From NCBI RefSeq assembly GCF_030056665.1, contig NZ_JASHIG010000007.1: DNA of 64,000 nt. One strand, 5' to 3'. The number at the start of each line of letters is the position of its first letter. Within the stretch, counting starts at the first letter, position 1. The stretch comes from Flectobacillus roseus (GTDB lineage Bacteria; Bacteroidota; Bacteroidia; Cytophagales; Spirosomataceae). The position numbers were made by a program, and so were the translations under genes. The notes under the pieces are model-generated. The model had not been told where the DNA came from. It searched no databases and was given only the letters and a program-made list of their open reading frames with translations. Of this stretch, positions 1 to 9,615 are shown in pieces.

Positions 1-3
1 AAA

Positions 4-552
4 ATGATGAAGAAAACACTTGGTGCTTTTGCTTTTATAGCGGCTTTCTGCTTTTCGTTAACAACCTCTGCGCAATTTGGCGGAGGTCCTCCGCAAGGCG
101 GGGGAGGTGGTATGCGTCCTGATTTTGAAGGACGTACTCCTGAACCGCCAGACCCAGAAAAAATGGTAGAACAGGAAGTAAAGTGGATGAAGAAAAAGCT
201 CAAACTCAATCCGGATCAGGTTGACCGAGTAACAGATATTTCGACGAAATATGCCTTGGCTCAAACGGATTTCATGCAAAAACAAATGCGTTCTAGAGCA
301 AGAAATACCTCTGAGGATGGGCGATCATCGGAAAAGGATATGCAGAAAAATAGGGAGATTATGGACAAACTCATGAAAGATAAAGATCATGAAATGAGTG
401 AAGTGTTAACTGCTGCACAATATGAGAAATACCTAAAGCGCCGTGAAGATATGCGCAAATCATCGCAACAAAATCAGCAGTCTCGTGGAGGAGGATTTAA
501 TGGCCCTCCAGGTGGCGGCGGCGGATTCTCAAGAGGTGGCGGGTCGTTTTAA
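4..552 (+). CDS. Small secreted Gly-rich protein, Spy/DUF4890-like
   Basis: The 182-residue product begins with a signal peptide of about 23 residues ending in TSAQ, so it should be exported. The mature part has a Gly/Pro-rich start, then a charged helical core (about residues 45-145) containing KKKLKLNPDQVDRV and LTAAQYEKYLKRR, then a Gly-rich tail. The 'LNPDQ ... LTAAQYEKY' pattern is typical of Spy/CpxP-like and DUF4890 proteins of Bacteroidota, thought to be periplasmic stress or chaperone proteins. That assignment is family inference; no catalytic motif is visible. Two tandem ATG codons (4 and 7) can start it, and upstream context is cut off by the window edge. A strong hairpin follows the stop. 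Confidence 0.75.
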   Translation: MMKKTLGAFAFIAAFCFSLTTSAQFGGGPPQGGGGGMRPDFEGRTPEPPDPEKMVEQEVKWMKKKLKLNPDQVDRVTDISTKYALAQTDFMQKQMRSRARNTSEDGRSSEKDMQKNREIMDKLMKDKDHEMSEVLTAAQYEKYLKRREDMRKSSQQNQQSRGGGFNGPPGGGGGFSRGGGSF

Positions 553-577
553 TTTCTCACCAATTCAAAAATATAAC

Positions 578-640
578 AACGCTGTAGGTGCTAGAGAAAT
601 CCAATAATACTGGTTTCTGTAGTACCTACAGCGTTTTGTA
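578..640 (+). terminator. Rho-independent terminator after the Gly-rich protein gene
   Basis: A perfect 12-bp stem, AACGCTGTAGGT (578-589) against ACCTACAGCGTT (624-635), encloses a 34-base loop and runs into TTTT. It lies 26 bases after the stop at 552. Confidence 0.7.
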
Positions 641-825
641 TTTAATCACATGCTTCATTTTGCCTAAACGATACATAAAATAAGTGTGTTTTTATTTGCT
701 GGTAAAAACCTATAAATTCCTGCAAAAATTATATAAGGTATAGCTGACTGAACCCTCTAATTTTGTAATTACTTACTTCAAGTGGATGAATGTTGAATTA
801 CCTCAAACCTAAATATTTTATATAT

Positions 826-2466
826 ATGCATAAACAAATTACTTTCAGTTTGTTATTGGCCTTACTGTATGTATGTACTCCAACATTAGCACAATACCCT
901 ACCGTTCCACCTGAATTAGAAGCTCAAGAGGAAGCTGCGGCCAAGGAAGCAAAACAAAAATCTGACGAAGCTTGGAAAAAGGCTTATCTTATTGTGGAGC
1001 AAGATCATAAAAAAGGGAAAATTTATGTCCCTAATGCTTCTAGACCTTCGGACTTGCTCAAGGCTTCGATCCCTGCGTTTCCAGGTGCTGAAGGTGGTGG
1101 CGCCTACACTATGGGTGGGCGTGGAGGTAAAGTATATGTGGTGACAAATCTCAATGATAGCGGTGCTGGCTCTTTCCGTGAGGCCTGCGAGCAGGGTGGC
1201 GCTAGGATTATCGTTTTTAATGTAGCAGGTATTATTCGTCTCAGTTCTCCTATTTCTATTCGTGCTCCTTACGTTACTATTGCTGGGCAAACGGCTCCTG
1301 GCGATGGTATTTGTATTGCTGGCGAATCGGTTTTGATAGATACCCACGATGTTATTATTCGTTATATGCGATTTAGAAGAGGCGAGACTAAAGTTACTCG
1401 TCGTGATGACGCTATTGGTGGTAATGTGGTAGGTAATATTATGATTGACCACGTGTCAGCAAGTTGGGGATTGGACGAAAATATGTCGATGTATCGTCAC
1501 GTATATGACCGAGAATCAGGAAGTCCTTTGAAATTACCTACGGTAAATATTACGATTCAAAATTCTATTTTTTCAGAATGTTTAGATACTTATAATCATG
1601 CCTTTGGAAGTACCATCGGAGGATTGAATAGTACTTTTATGCGAAATCTTTGGGCAAATAATGTGGCTCGAAATCCTTCTATTGGCATGTATGGTGACTT
1701 TGGTTTTGTCAATAATGTGGTATTCAACTGGTGGAATCGTTCGGCAGATGGGGGTGATAATAAATCGTTTTTCAATTTCATCAATAACTACTACAAGCCA
1801 GGTCCGATTACACCTCAATATCAGCCTATTCGTTATCGTATTCTCAAACCAGAATCGGGACGTTCGCCAGAAAGTAAAAATCTTTATGGGAAAGTATATG
1901 CTAATGGAAATATTATGGAGGGCAATGACCGTGTGACCAAAGACAATTGGGATGGTGGAATTCAGATTGAAGGTCTTCCTAACGCTGGTAATCAAACTGA
2001 TAGTATGCGCGTCAATCAGCCCTTTCCCATGGCAAAGGTTACACAGATCTCGGCAAAAGAGGCGTATGATTATGTGTTGACCAATGTGGGAGCTAATCTT
2101 CCCAAACGTGACCCTGTCGACACACGCGTAATAGAGGAAGTTCGTACAGGTAAAATTGTCTATAGCCCAGATGCTCAAGCACCTACAGGAGGACAATATA
2201 TCAAGAGAAGATTACCTGATGATAGTTACAAACAAGGTATTATAAGTGATATTAGTCAAGTAGGGGGCTATCCAACCTATACAGGAAAGCCTTACAAAGA
2301 TACTGATAACGACGGTATGCCTGATGCTTGGGAAACCAAAAAAGGCTTGAATCCCAAAAATGCAACAGATGCAAGCACCGATCGTGACCAAGATGGTTAT
2401 ACCAATATCGAAGAATACCTGAATAGTGTAGTTCCACTGAATGGCGTAGTGCCTTCTGGAAAATAA
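826..2466 (+). CDS. Pectate lyase, polysaccharide lyase family 1, with calcium-binding tail
   Basis: Predicted secreted enzyme that cleaves alpha-1,4-polygalacturonate by beta-elimination. I chose the ATG at 826 because it opens directly into a signal peptide (MHKQITFSLLLALL... ending TLAQ); an in-frame ATG at 790 would add 12 residues. The parallel beta-helix core starts with PGAEGGGAYTMGGRGG, followed by VVTNLNDSGAGSFREA and IMIDHVSASWGLDE, all characteristic of bacterial PL1 proteins. The C-terminus carries a thrombospondin type 3/EF-hand-like segment (DTDNDGMPDAWE and DRDQDGYTNIEEY), common in Bacteroidota pectate lyases. It lies directly upstream of a SusC/SusD pair on the same strand, so it probably acts outside the cell to make oligosaccharides for that importer. 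Confidence 0.92.
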   Translation: MHKQITFSLLLALLYVCTPTLAQYPTVPPELEAQEEAAAKEAKQKSDEAWKKAYLIVEQDHKKGKIYVPNASRPSDLLKASIPAFPGAEGGGAYTMGGRGGKVYVVTNLNDSGAGSFREACEQGGARIIVFNVAGIIRLSSPISIRAPYVTIAGQTAPGDGICIAGESVLIDTHDVIIRYMRFRRGETKVTRRDDAIGGNVVGNIMIDHVSASWGLDENMSMYRHVYDRESGSPLKLPTVNITIQNSIFSECLDTYNHAFGSTIGGLNSTFMRNLWANNVARNPSIGMYGDFGFVNNVVFNWWNRSADGGDNKSFFNFINNYYKPGPITPQYQPIRYRILKPESGRSPESKNLYGKVYANGNIMEGNDRVTKDNWDGGIQIEGLPNAGNQTDSMRVNQPFPMAKVTQISAKEAYDYVLTNVGANLPKRDPVDTRVIEEVRTGKIVYSPDAQAPTGGQYIKRRLPDDSYKQGIISDISQVGGYPTYTGKPYKDTDNDGMPDAWETKKGLNPKNATDASTDRDQDGYTNIEEYLNSVVPLNGVVPSGK

Positions 2467-2470
2467 GATT

Positions 2471-2511
2471 AGAAGCACAGCTCGCTTCTATGAAAAATAG
2501 GAGCGAGTACC
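2471..2511. other. Hairpin between pectate lyase and susC
   Basis: CTCGCTTCTA (near 2483) and TAGGAGCGAG (near 2501) form a 10-bp stem with one mismatch and a short A-rich loop, just after the pectate lyase stop. There is no T-tract, so it may be a processing or attenuation hairpin rather than a full terminator. The remaining gap to susC at 2678 holds no gene. Confidence 0.4.
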
Positions 2512-2677
2512 CACACAAATAAAATGATATAGTCTGTTCAAATTCCCTAGCTACCAATCGTTAGCGCTAGCTAACTGTGCGTTTATGAATCTTTGTACCT
2601 CTAAACTTAACTAACAACAACGCTTCTTTCCACCCTAAAACTTATAACCTATTTAATCAATCTAAACTCCGTTACTT

Positions 2678-5600
2678 ATGATTTTTTCTTTATCTAAGAA
2701 GATAAGGCAGAATTCATTGATGTATGCTTGTACACCGATGGTTTTGGCGTCCTTATTCCCTTTAGCGCAATTTAGCGTTGCGGCTACTCCCACAAAACTA
2801 CATGCAAATATCATTGCAAAAATTATTAAAACAGAAATAACAGGTTCTGTTCAAGACCAAAATGGAAGCTCCTTACCCGGCGTTTCTGTCAAAATTAAAG
2901 GTACTACTATTGGTACAACAACTGATGGAAATGGGAGTTTTAAACTAACTCTACCCACAGGAAATGAAACTTTGGTATTTAGTATGATTGGGTATGGCAC
3001 CTTAGAATTACCAGCCAATGGTCGTACTAAAATTCAAGTCAGTCTAAGAGAAGAAGTATCCGCTTTGGATGAAGTAGTTGTGATTGGGTATGGTACTACT
3101 AAAAAACGTGATTTGACTGGCTCAGTGGTTTCTATCCGAGAGGCTGATATCACAGCAACCCCTGTTAATAATATCATGGAGGCTCTTCAAGGAAAAATTG
3201 CAGGAGCTGATATTAACCGTACATCGGGTGCCGTTGGTACAAATGCCGATGTCCTTTTAAGAGGAAATCGCTCTGTATATGGAGATAATTCACCTTTGTA
3301 TATTGTAGATGGAATTCAGTCGAACTACTCTCAAATTAATCCCTCTGATATAGCCACGATTGATGTTCTGAAAGATGCGTCATCTACTGCTATTTATGGG
3401 TCTGCTGGAGCGAATGGTGTTATAATTATAACTACTAAAAGAGGAAAAGAAGGGAAAACAATAATTGATTTTGATTCCTTTTATGGAATAAGTGGACAGC
3501 CGCATTTTACGCAAAGTATGATTGGTGAGGAGTATATGCAATACCGTAGAGAGTTGTATCGAACAACAAATGGAATGTATCCCACCGACGTATCACAGAT
3601 TTTTACGAATGTAAATATCCTGAATGCATATAATGAAGGTAAATGGATTAATTGGACTGACCAACTAACAAGTACTTCTGCTACCCAAGAAAAATATAAT
3701 CTGTCATTCACAACTGGCGGAAGTAAGACTAGGGTATATACTTCTTTTCTATATACCAAAGAAAGTGGTATTTTGGAGCGTGAGAATCAAACTAGGGGTG
3801 GGGTACGCTTAAATCTGGATCATACCTTTAATAGTTGGGCAAAAGTAGGTACTAATCTCAATCTTAACTACACTGTCAGGAATGCTCGAAATAATAATAT
3901 TTTTACCAAAGCTATTCCGGCATTTCCACTTGGGACTCCAAGAGATGATCAAGGAAATATTAATCCAGAATTTATAGATGGAGAGCTTACGCCACTAGGG
4001 GATGAAATACCTAATCAGTATAGTGATAATACTCGCTCTGCTTTTGGTAATCTCAACGCTTACTTAGAAATTACACCTATAAAAGGATTGAGCCTTCGCT
4101 CTAATATTGGTTTTACGCTCAGTGATAATCGTCAAGGTCGCTACATTGGTAAGCAGTCTACAGCTCTTCCTCCTAATGGATATACTTTACCTTTAGCAAC
4201 TTTAAATAACTCTTACGGTTATGGATATATCTGGGAGAACACTGCAACCTACAATACTATTATTCAAAAAGATCATAATTTAACATTTACTGGTATTACA
4301 TCATGGGCAGACAGTCGCTCAGAATCTAATAATTCTTTAGGGCAAGGACAGGATCTAGATAGCTATTTATTTTATAACATCGGTAACGGTACACAAAAAG
4401 TAGGTATTGGTTCAGGGTATCAAAAAAAGACACGACTTTCCTTTGCGGGTCGGATAAACTATTCATATAAAGGTAAATACTTACTAACTCTTACCAATCG
4501 CTGGGATGGAGTATCACACCTCTCTGCGGGTCACAAGTGGAGTGCTTTCCCGTCTGCAGCATTAGCATGGCGGATATCAGATGAACCATTTATGGTAAAT
4601 ACCAAACGAATCTTGAGTGATCTCAAATTAAGAGTAGGCTATGGCGTAACGGGTAACTCTGGCGGTATGGATGCTTATTCTTCTCAAACGCAGGCAATTA
4701 CCTATCAAGCTGTCTCTTTAAATGGTGCACTAGTGCCTAATGTACAAAATGTCGGTACTTTTTCCAACCCTTCAATTACATGGGAGAAAAGTTATAACCT
4801 AAACTTAGGTATGGATGTATCGTTATTGAATAACCGTATAGACTTATCAGTGGATTGGTACAATACTGATACGGATGGACTATTATTCAAAAGAACATTA
4901 CCTATTACGGCGGCGATTACTGCTTGGGGATCGCCTCTACAAACATGGCAAAATATTGGTTTAACAAACAATAGAGGTGTAGAAATTAGCTTAAGAACAG
5001 TAAATGTGAATAATACTAGGTTCAAATGGAGTAGTAATTTTTCTTTTACCCGAAATACAGAAAAAATTGTTGATTTGCCAGATGGAGATATTATAGCCGA
5101 AAAGCTATTTGAAGGATATCCAGTAAAGGCACATTACGATTTTAAATATTTAGGAATTTGGTCATCAGCAGAAGAGGAGGAGGCATTAAAGTATGGAGCC
5201 AAACCGGGATATGTAAAAATTGCAACTAATGAACGTTTTACAAATGGAGTGGGCGATGGTGGTGTGCATACCTACACCGATTACGATAAGATGATTTTAG
5301 GTAGTGCAGCTCCAAAATGGCTTTTAGGGGTAAATAATACCTTTAATTATCGAGGATTTGATTTAGGTGCTTTTGTAATGGTGCGTTGGGGACAAATGAT
5401 TCAGAGTAAATTGCTTGGTTGGTACCGTGCCAATGACGACGGTCAGCCTGCAGGAATTGACTATTGGACACCCGAAAATCAATCTGCTTATTTCCCCCGA
5501 CCAGGTATTGCTAGTACTACAGGAATAGCTTCTTTGACGTATACAGATGCTTCTTTTGTAAAGCTGAAGACTGTAACGCTTGGGTATACATTACCAGAAA

Positions 5601-5770
5601 ATATTAGGAAAAAAGCGCTCATGAGTAAGGCTAGAGTATATGCATCGGTATACAACCCTCTTGTATTTACAAAGGAAAGTTCGATAAGAGACACCGATCC
5701 TGAAACAAATGGCTCTGATACATTTCCGTTATTTGCAACTTTTGTACTTGGTCTAAACCTTTCTTTTTAA
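2678..5770 (+). CDS. SusC/RagA-family TonB-dependent outer membrane transporter
   Basis: A 1030-residue TonB-linked porin that imports oligosaccharides together with its SusD partner. After an unusually long leader (about 50 residues, with a hydrophobic stretch at 16-36) come a carboxypeptidase-regulatory-like domain (ITGSVQDQNGSSLPGVSVKI, about 54-130), the SusC/RagA signature region (LDEVVVIGYGTTKKRDLTGS) and a plug domain with PLYIVDGI and IDVLKDASSTAIYGSAGANG. The rest is a 22-strand barrel ending in an aromatic terminus (LGLNLSF). The susD gene starts 11 bases after the stop. Its place after pectate lyase suggests oligogalacturonide or pectin oligosaccharide import; the substrate is inferred from neighbours only. 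Confidence 0.95.
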   Translation: MIFSLSKKIRQNSLMYACTPMVLASLFPLAQFSVAATPTKLHANIIAKIIKTEITGSVQDQNGSSLPGVSVKIKGTTIGTTTDGNGSFKLTLPTGNETLVFSMIGYGTLELPANGRTKIQVSLREEVSALDEVVVIGYGTTKKRDLTGSVVSIREADITATPVNNIMEALQGKIAGADINRTSGAVGTNADVLLRGNRSVYGDNSPLYIVDGIQSNYSQINPSDIATIDVLKDASSTAIYGSAGANGVIIITTKRGKEGKTIIDFDSFYGISGQPHFTQSMIGEEYMQYRRELYRTTNGMYPTDVSQIFTNVNILNAYNEGKWINWTDQLTSTSATQEKYNLSFTTGGSKTRVYTSFLYTKESGILERENQTRGGVRLNLDHTFNSWAKVGTNLNLNYTVRNARNNNIFTKAIPAFPLGTPRDDQGNINPEFIDGELTPLGDEIPNQYSDNTRSAFGNLNAYLEITPIKGLSLRSNIGFTLSDNRQGRYIGKQSTALPPNGYTLPLATLNNSYGYGYIWENTATYNTIIQKDHNLTFTGITSWADSRSESNNSLGQGQDLDSYLFYNIGNGTQKVGIGSGYQKKTRLSFAGRINYSYKGKYLLTLTNRWDGVSHLSAGHKWSAFPSAALAWRISDEPFMVNTKRILSDLKLRVGYGVTGNSGGMDAYSSQTQAITYQAVSLNGALVPNVQNVGTFSNPSITWEKSYNLNLGMDVSLLNNRIDLSVDWYNTDTDGLLFKRTLPITAAITAWGSPLQTWQNIGLTNNRGVEISLRTVNVNNTRFKWSSNFSFTRNTEKIVDLPDGDIIAEKLFEGYPVKAHYDFKYLGIWSSAEEEEALKYGAKPGYVKIATNERFTNGVGDGGVHTYTDYDKMILGSAAPKWLLGVNNTFNYRGFDLGAFVMVRWGQMIQSKLLGWYRANDDGQPAGIDYWTPENQSAYFPRPGIASTTGIASLTYTDASFVKLKTVTLGYTLPENIRKKALMSKARVYASVYNPLVFTKESSIRDTDPETNGSDTFPLFATFVLGLNLSF

Positions 5771-5780
5771 TTTTTCAATT

Positions 5781-7601
5781 ATGAACTTACGAAAAATATT
5801 TACCATATTTTCAATTCCTGTATTAATGGTTTCAGGAACCTTATCTTCTTGTACTCTTGAGGAGGAGAACCTTTCTGGGTTTACAATGGAGGCGTTAGCT
5901 GCCTCATCTGTTGATGGATATAAGAAACTACTCAATAACTGTTATTTTGGTATGGAAAGGCAGTTATATGGGTTTAATCAGTGGATGATGTTTTCGGAGG
6001 CGGGCACCGATTTATGGACCAATAACAAGAATAGCCCAACTTCTAATGTTAACTTTTTTAAATATGGAAGTACCGCAAATATTCCTACTAACACACTCAA
6101 CACTGTATGGAACGTTTGCTATGATGGTATTGGCTACTGCAATCTGGCGATCAAATACGCTGAAATGGCTCCTTTCAAGAATGTGGAAGAAAAAAACTCA
6201 ATAGTAGCCCAAGCTTATTTTCTTCGTGCCATGTATTACTATAATCTGGTAGAACAATTTGGAGGGGTCACTGCACCTACCAAACCATCTGCTGATGTAA
6301 ATACTCGACCCGAACGAATAAGTCCACTAGAGATTTACAAAACTATTATTATTCCTGATTTAGAGTTTGCAGCACAATGGTTACCAACAACGAATGTGAC
6401 CACCATTCCTTCTAAAAAATCAGCGATGGGCTTTTTAGCTCGTGCTTATCTTCAAACTGTTGAGTATGATGATTCAAAGACATATGTAGCTAAAGCGCTT
6501 GAAGTATCTAAAGCTTTGATTGATGACTGTGAATCTGGTGGGGGTAAATACAATGCTTTTATGTACCCAACCTTTGATGAGGTTTTTCAAGAATCCAATA
6601 ATCAAAATAACAAAGAAGCGCTTTGGACTCATCGATTTGTAGTGGGGGGCGTTAGTAATAATGGATGGGTCATGAATATGAACAATGAGCTATTTTATTG
6701 TTCAGTTACAGATTTTCCAGCCATGAAATTTACTTTGGAAGATTATACTACTTGGGGACGTCGTTCGAGTGGTTCGTTTATGCCCACCCATTATCTCTTA
6801 AATCTTTATGTACAAAATAATGGTACATTAGATCCTCGCTACCACAAATCGTTCCAAACAACTTGGACAGTAAACAGACCATCATTTGCTTGGTCGGATG
6901 CAAACTTAAAGACTTTTGATAGATCTTCGAAAGTGACTATTACTGATAATTTGGTGACAGGGAATACTGCAATTGATTTTCTACATCCCAATGACCCAGG
7001 TTATGCAACTAAAATAGCAAGTAAAACCGACCAAAAATATATGTTAATTGATTATAACGACGTGTATGATACTAAATCAAACTCAGTGAAAATGACCTAC
7101 ACTAGAGTTAATAGAGAAGCCGGTACTGTCGTAACAAATCCTTATTTAGGTTTTTTCCCTTCTTTAATCAAACATAATAGTAGTAATTACTATGTCAATA
7201 ATGCTTCTAGTAACCGATACGGAAACCTCAACGCAACATTTATGATGCGTATGGCAGAGGTCTATCTGATTGCTGCGGAAGCATCCGTATATGCTGGGGG
7301 AATCGGTAATGCGCTCACATATCTCAATAAAGTCCGTACAAGAGCAGGTGCAACCCCTTTGGCAGGCACAGTGACTGTCCAAACAGTACTTGATGAAAGG
7401 GCAAGAGAGCTGTGTGGAGAGTATGTGCGTTATTATGATTTGAAGAGAACTAAAAAGCTCAATAAATCCTACCTTAGTGAAACAAATCCGGATGTAGGAC
7501 AATTTTTTAGAGATGGTGTAAACGAGGTAAAACCTATCCCATCCACCTTCCTGAATTCATTACAAGAAGGTGGTTTGTACTACCAAAATAATGGATATTA
7601 G
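5781..7601 (+). CDS. SusD/RagB-family outer membrane lipoprotein
   Basis: A 606-residue glycan-binding lipoprotein that caps the SusC barrel. The N-terminus has a lipoprotein signal peptide with lipobox-type LSSC near residue 24, followed by an acidic stretch (EEENLSG) typical of surface-exposed Bacteroidota lipoproteins. Helical SusD features include QAYFLRAMYYYNLVEQFGG and, near the end, RMAEVYLIAAEASVYAG, LNKVRTRAGA and LDERARELCGEY, hallmarks of the RagB/SusD TPR-like fold. It is 11 bases downstream of susC and clearly co-transcribed. Confidence 0.94.
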   Translation: MNLRKIFTIFSIPVLMVSGTLSSCTLEEENLSGFTMEALAASSVDGYKKLLNNCYFGMERQLYGFNQWMMFSEAGTDLWTNNKNSPTSNVNFFKYGSTANIPTNTLNTVWNVCYDGIGYCNLAIKYAEMAPFKNVEEKNSIVAQAYFLRAMYYYNLVEQFGGVTAPTKPSADVNTRPERISPLEIYKTIIIPDLEFAAQWLPTTNVTTIPSKKSAMGFLARAYLQTVEYDDSKTYVAKALEVSKALIDDCESGGGKYNAFMYPTFDEVFQESNNQNNKEALWTHRFVVGGVSNNGWVMNMNNELFYCSVTDFPAMKFTLEDYTTWGRRSSGSFMPTHYLLNLYVQNNGTLDPRYHKSFQTTWTVNRPSFAWSDANLKTFDRSSKVTITDNLVTGNTAIDFLHPNDPGYATKIASKTDQKYMLIDYNDVYDTKSNSVKMTYTRVNREAGTVVTNPYLGFFPSLIKHNSSNYYVNNASSNRYGNLNATFMMRMAEVYLIAAEASVYAGGIGNALTYLNKVRTRAGATPLAGTVTVQTVLDERARELCGEYVRYYDLKRTKKLNKSYLSETNPDVGQFFRDGVNEVKPIPSTFLNSLQEGGLYYQNNGY

Positions 7602-8075
7602 AGCTTAGTACTTAATTATCAATTGCGAGATTTGAATGTAATTGTTTGATTGTAATGGCTATGTTTGAATAATCGAAAATTTATTTCATTGATCTCTTTT
7701 TAAAAAGCTCCATAGGTGCGACAGAAAGCGACTATATTGAAGTCTTAGTGGAAATGATTCTTTACTGCCAAACTGTCGCTCCTCTGGAGCTGATTCAGAA
7801 GATTAGCCTCTGAAAAATTTCCTAGTAAAAAGGTAAGTTAGTAAGCAAAATAAAATTCAGCTTTTGGGCTCTCGACTAAAATATTCTCAATGAATTCAAA
7901 GGAGCGTTTAGCTTAATGCCTAAAGCTTACAGCCCATAGCGAACTACATCAATTTTATTTTAAAGACAACAAACTCTAAATCTTCGTACAATCCTAATTC
8001 ACAAGTTTGTTTAGACTTTGCTATTTCCCCTAAAAAATACCTACTTTGTAGCTACATCTTAAGCCTCATATTCCG
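7602..8075. other. Intergenic region with long inverted repeat and repeat fragment
   Basis: This 474-base gap holds no credible gene. It contains a 19-bp inverted repeat with two mismatches: AGCTCCATAGGTGCGACAG (7706-7724) against CTGTCGCTCCTCTGGAGCT (7773-7791). A fragment (7833-7875) of a dispersed repeat is also found near 24.9 kb. A possible Bacteroidota-type promoter (TTTG near 8016 and TACTTTG near 8044) lies before the gene at 8076. Confidence 0.5.
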
Positions 8076-9506
8076 ATGATTAACCGCCAATATTTTATCA
8101 AAGGTCTTTTTCTGTTTCTCTTTCTGAATTTTTTTGGAAAAAGTATAGCTCAACCAAAGCTCAATCCAATTCTCTCTATTTTATTGGAATCCAAAGCACT
8201 AACCGTTCAGGGTGACTATGGAATGAATATCAATGGACAGGCTTTTCAAAAGGAGGCTTTGGCTACTTTTAAGGGATTTCAATATGGAGGGTTTTATAAC
8301 GCCAATCGTCAGCTCAGTATTTTTCGGAGAAACCTTCGGACCCAAAAAATAGATATTCTTAATTTCCCTTACATCTTAAGTAAGGACGATGCTCATAATA
8401 CTATTTCATTGGGTTTTTGCCAGAAAGATGGAACCCTTCACATTGCTTTCGACCATCATAATAACACGCTTAACTATATCCGTTCGAAAAAGCATTTATT
8501 AGATTTTCCCGAAAAAACAACTTGGAAATCAAGCCAGTTTTTATCTCTTTTTCATCAATTAGATGAAGAAATTGAGGAGGTCAGTTATCCAAGTTTTGTG
8601 TCTATGCCCGATGGAAATCTGCAACTTTTTTACAGAAAAGGTAAAAGTGGTGATGGGCAAACTTGGATGGCAACTTACAATGCGCAACAAAGTCAATGGC
8701 AAGAACGACATGCAATAGATAACTCAGAGGGATATTTTGAAGATGATTTGGATAATAGTCGTTCTCGAAATGCCTATTATAATGGTTGGGATTATGACAA
8801 AAATGGTGTGCTTTATACCACCTTTACTTGGCGTGAAAAAGCTGATGGCGCAAACCATGATTGGGTCTACGCTTTCAGTAAAGATAAGGGAAAGTCATGG
8901 AAAAATAATCGTGGTGAAACCATTGCTCATGCTGATTCTAATATATTGATGAATGTGCAGTCTAAACATTCGATTATCCGACCTATCAACCGCAAACAGT
9001 CATTGATGAACCAACAAGCACAGGCAATTGACTCAAAAGGTCGAATTCATGTGGTTTATTGGAGTAAATTACCCAACAAACCATTTAAGGAAGGGGTGTT
9101 TTGGGATAGAAAAGCTAGTGGTTACTACCATTTATGGCGAGATACCAATGGCAAATGGTATGAAAAACTTATCATTGCCCAAGCAGGTACTCGTCCGCAG
9201 ATACTTTTTGATGCCAGCGACGAGTTGTATCTTCTTTATTACCGACAATCGGCAAGCGAGAAAACGACACATCCTATCTATTTTGAAAAAGGGGAGTTGG
9301 TGATCCTGAAAGCGACCAGTGAAAGCCTTTGGAAAAAATGGAAAATTGTTGGCATAGATACTCAAAATATCAGTATTCTAGAGCCAAAGCCTGATGTTGC
9401 CATATTTCAACAAACTGGAATTATATCCCTAATCCAGCAAGCTCCTCCTACAAAAGCAGGAATGACTTCTCCTTTAAGATTACTTGAATACCAAGTCAAG
9501 CCTTAG
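8076..9506 (+). CDS. Secreted BNR_4-type beta-propeller protein
   Basis: A 476-residue exported protein whose signal peptide ends near KSIAQ. The sequence resembles the BNR-repeat (BNR_4) proteins found in Bacteroidota polysaccharide loci: an N-terminal KGFQYGGFYNANRQLSIFRR, then LHIAFDHHNNTLNYIRSK, FSKDKGKSWKNNRGE (an Asp-box-like turn) and GRIHVVYWSKLP. These proteins form beta-propellers; some relatives are lyases or glycosidases acting on uronic-acid or rhamnose-containing polymers, but the activity here cannot be assigned from sequence. It follows susD by 474 bases and precedes an acetylesterase by 109 bases, so it likely belongs to the pectin locus. Confidence 0.75.
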   Translation: MINRQYFIKGLFLFLFLNFFGKSIAQPKLNPILSILLESKALTVQGDYGMNINGQAFQKEALATFKGFQYGGFYNANRQLSIFRRNLRTQKIDILNFPYILSKDDAHNTISLGFCQKDGTLHIAFDHHNNTLNYIRSKKHLLDFPEKTTWKSSQFLSLFHQLDEEIEEVSYPSFVSMPDGNLQLFYRKGKSGDGQTWMATYNAQQSQWQERHAIDNSEGYFEDDLDNSRSRNAYYNGWDYDKNGVLYTTFTWREKADGANHDWVYAFSKDKGKSWKNNRGETIAHADSNILMNVQSKHSIIRPINRKQSLMNQQAQAIDSKGRIHVVYWSKLPNKPFKEGVFWDRKASGYYHLWRDTNGKWYEKLIIAQAGTRPQILFDASDELYLLYYRQSASEKTTHPIYFEKGELVILKATSESLWKKWKIVGIDTQNISILEPKPDVAIFQQTGIISLIQQAPPTKAGMTSPLRLLEYQVKP

Positions 9507-9615
9507 ATTTGACTTCCAGCATCTGATATAAACAGTTTTTATAATTCTTCGTAAATTGCTAATTTACAATTCACTGATAACTTTCTCCAAACAATCTTAC
9601 CTGATATAACTTTCT

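Noticed and set aside
916..1452. 178-codon minus-strand frame inside the pectate lyase gene
   Set aside because: The plus-strand frame has full PL1 motifs, so the antisense frame is a shadow.
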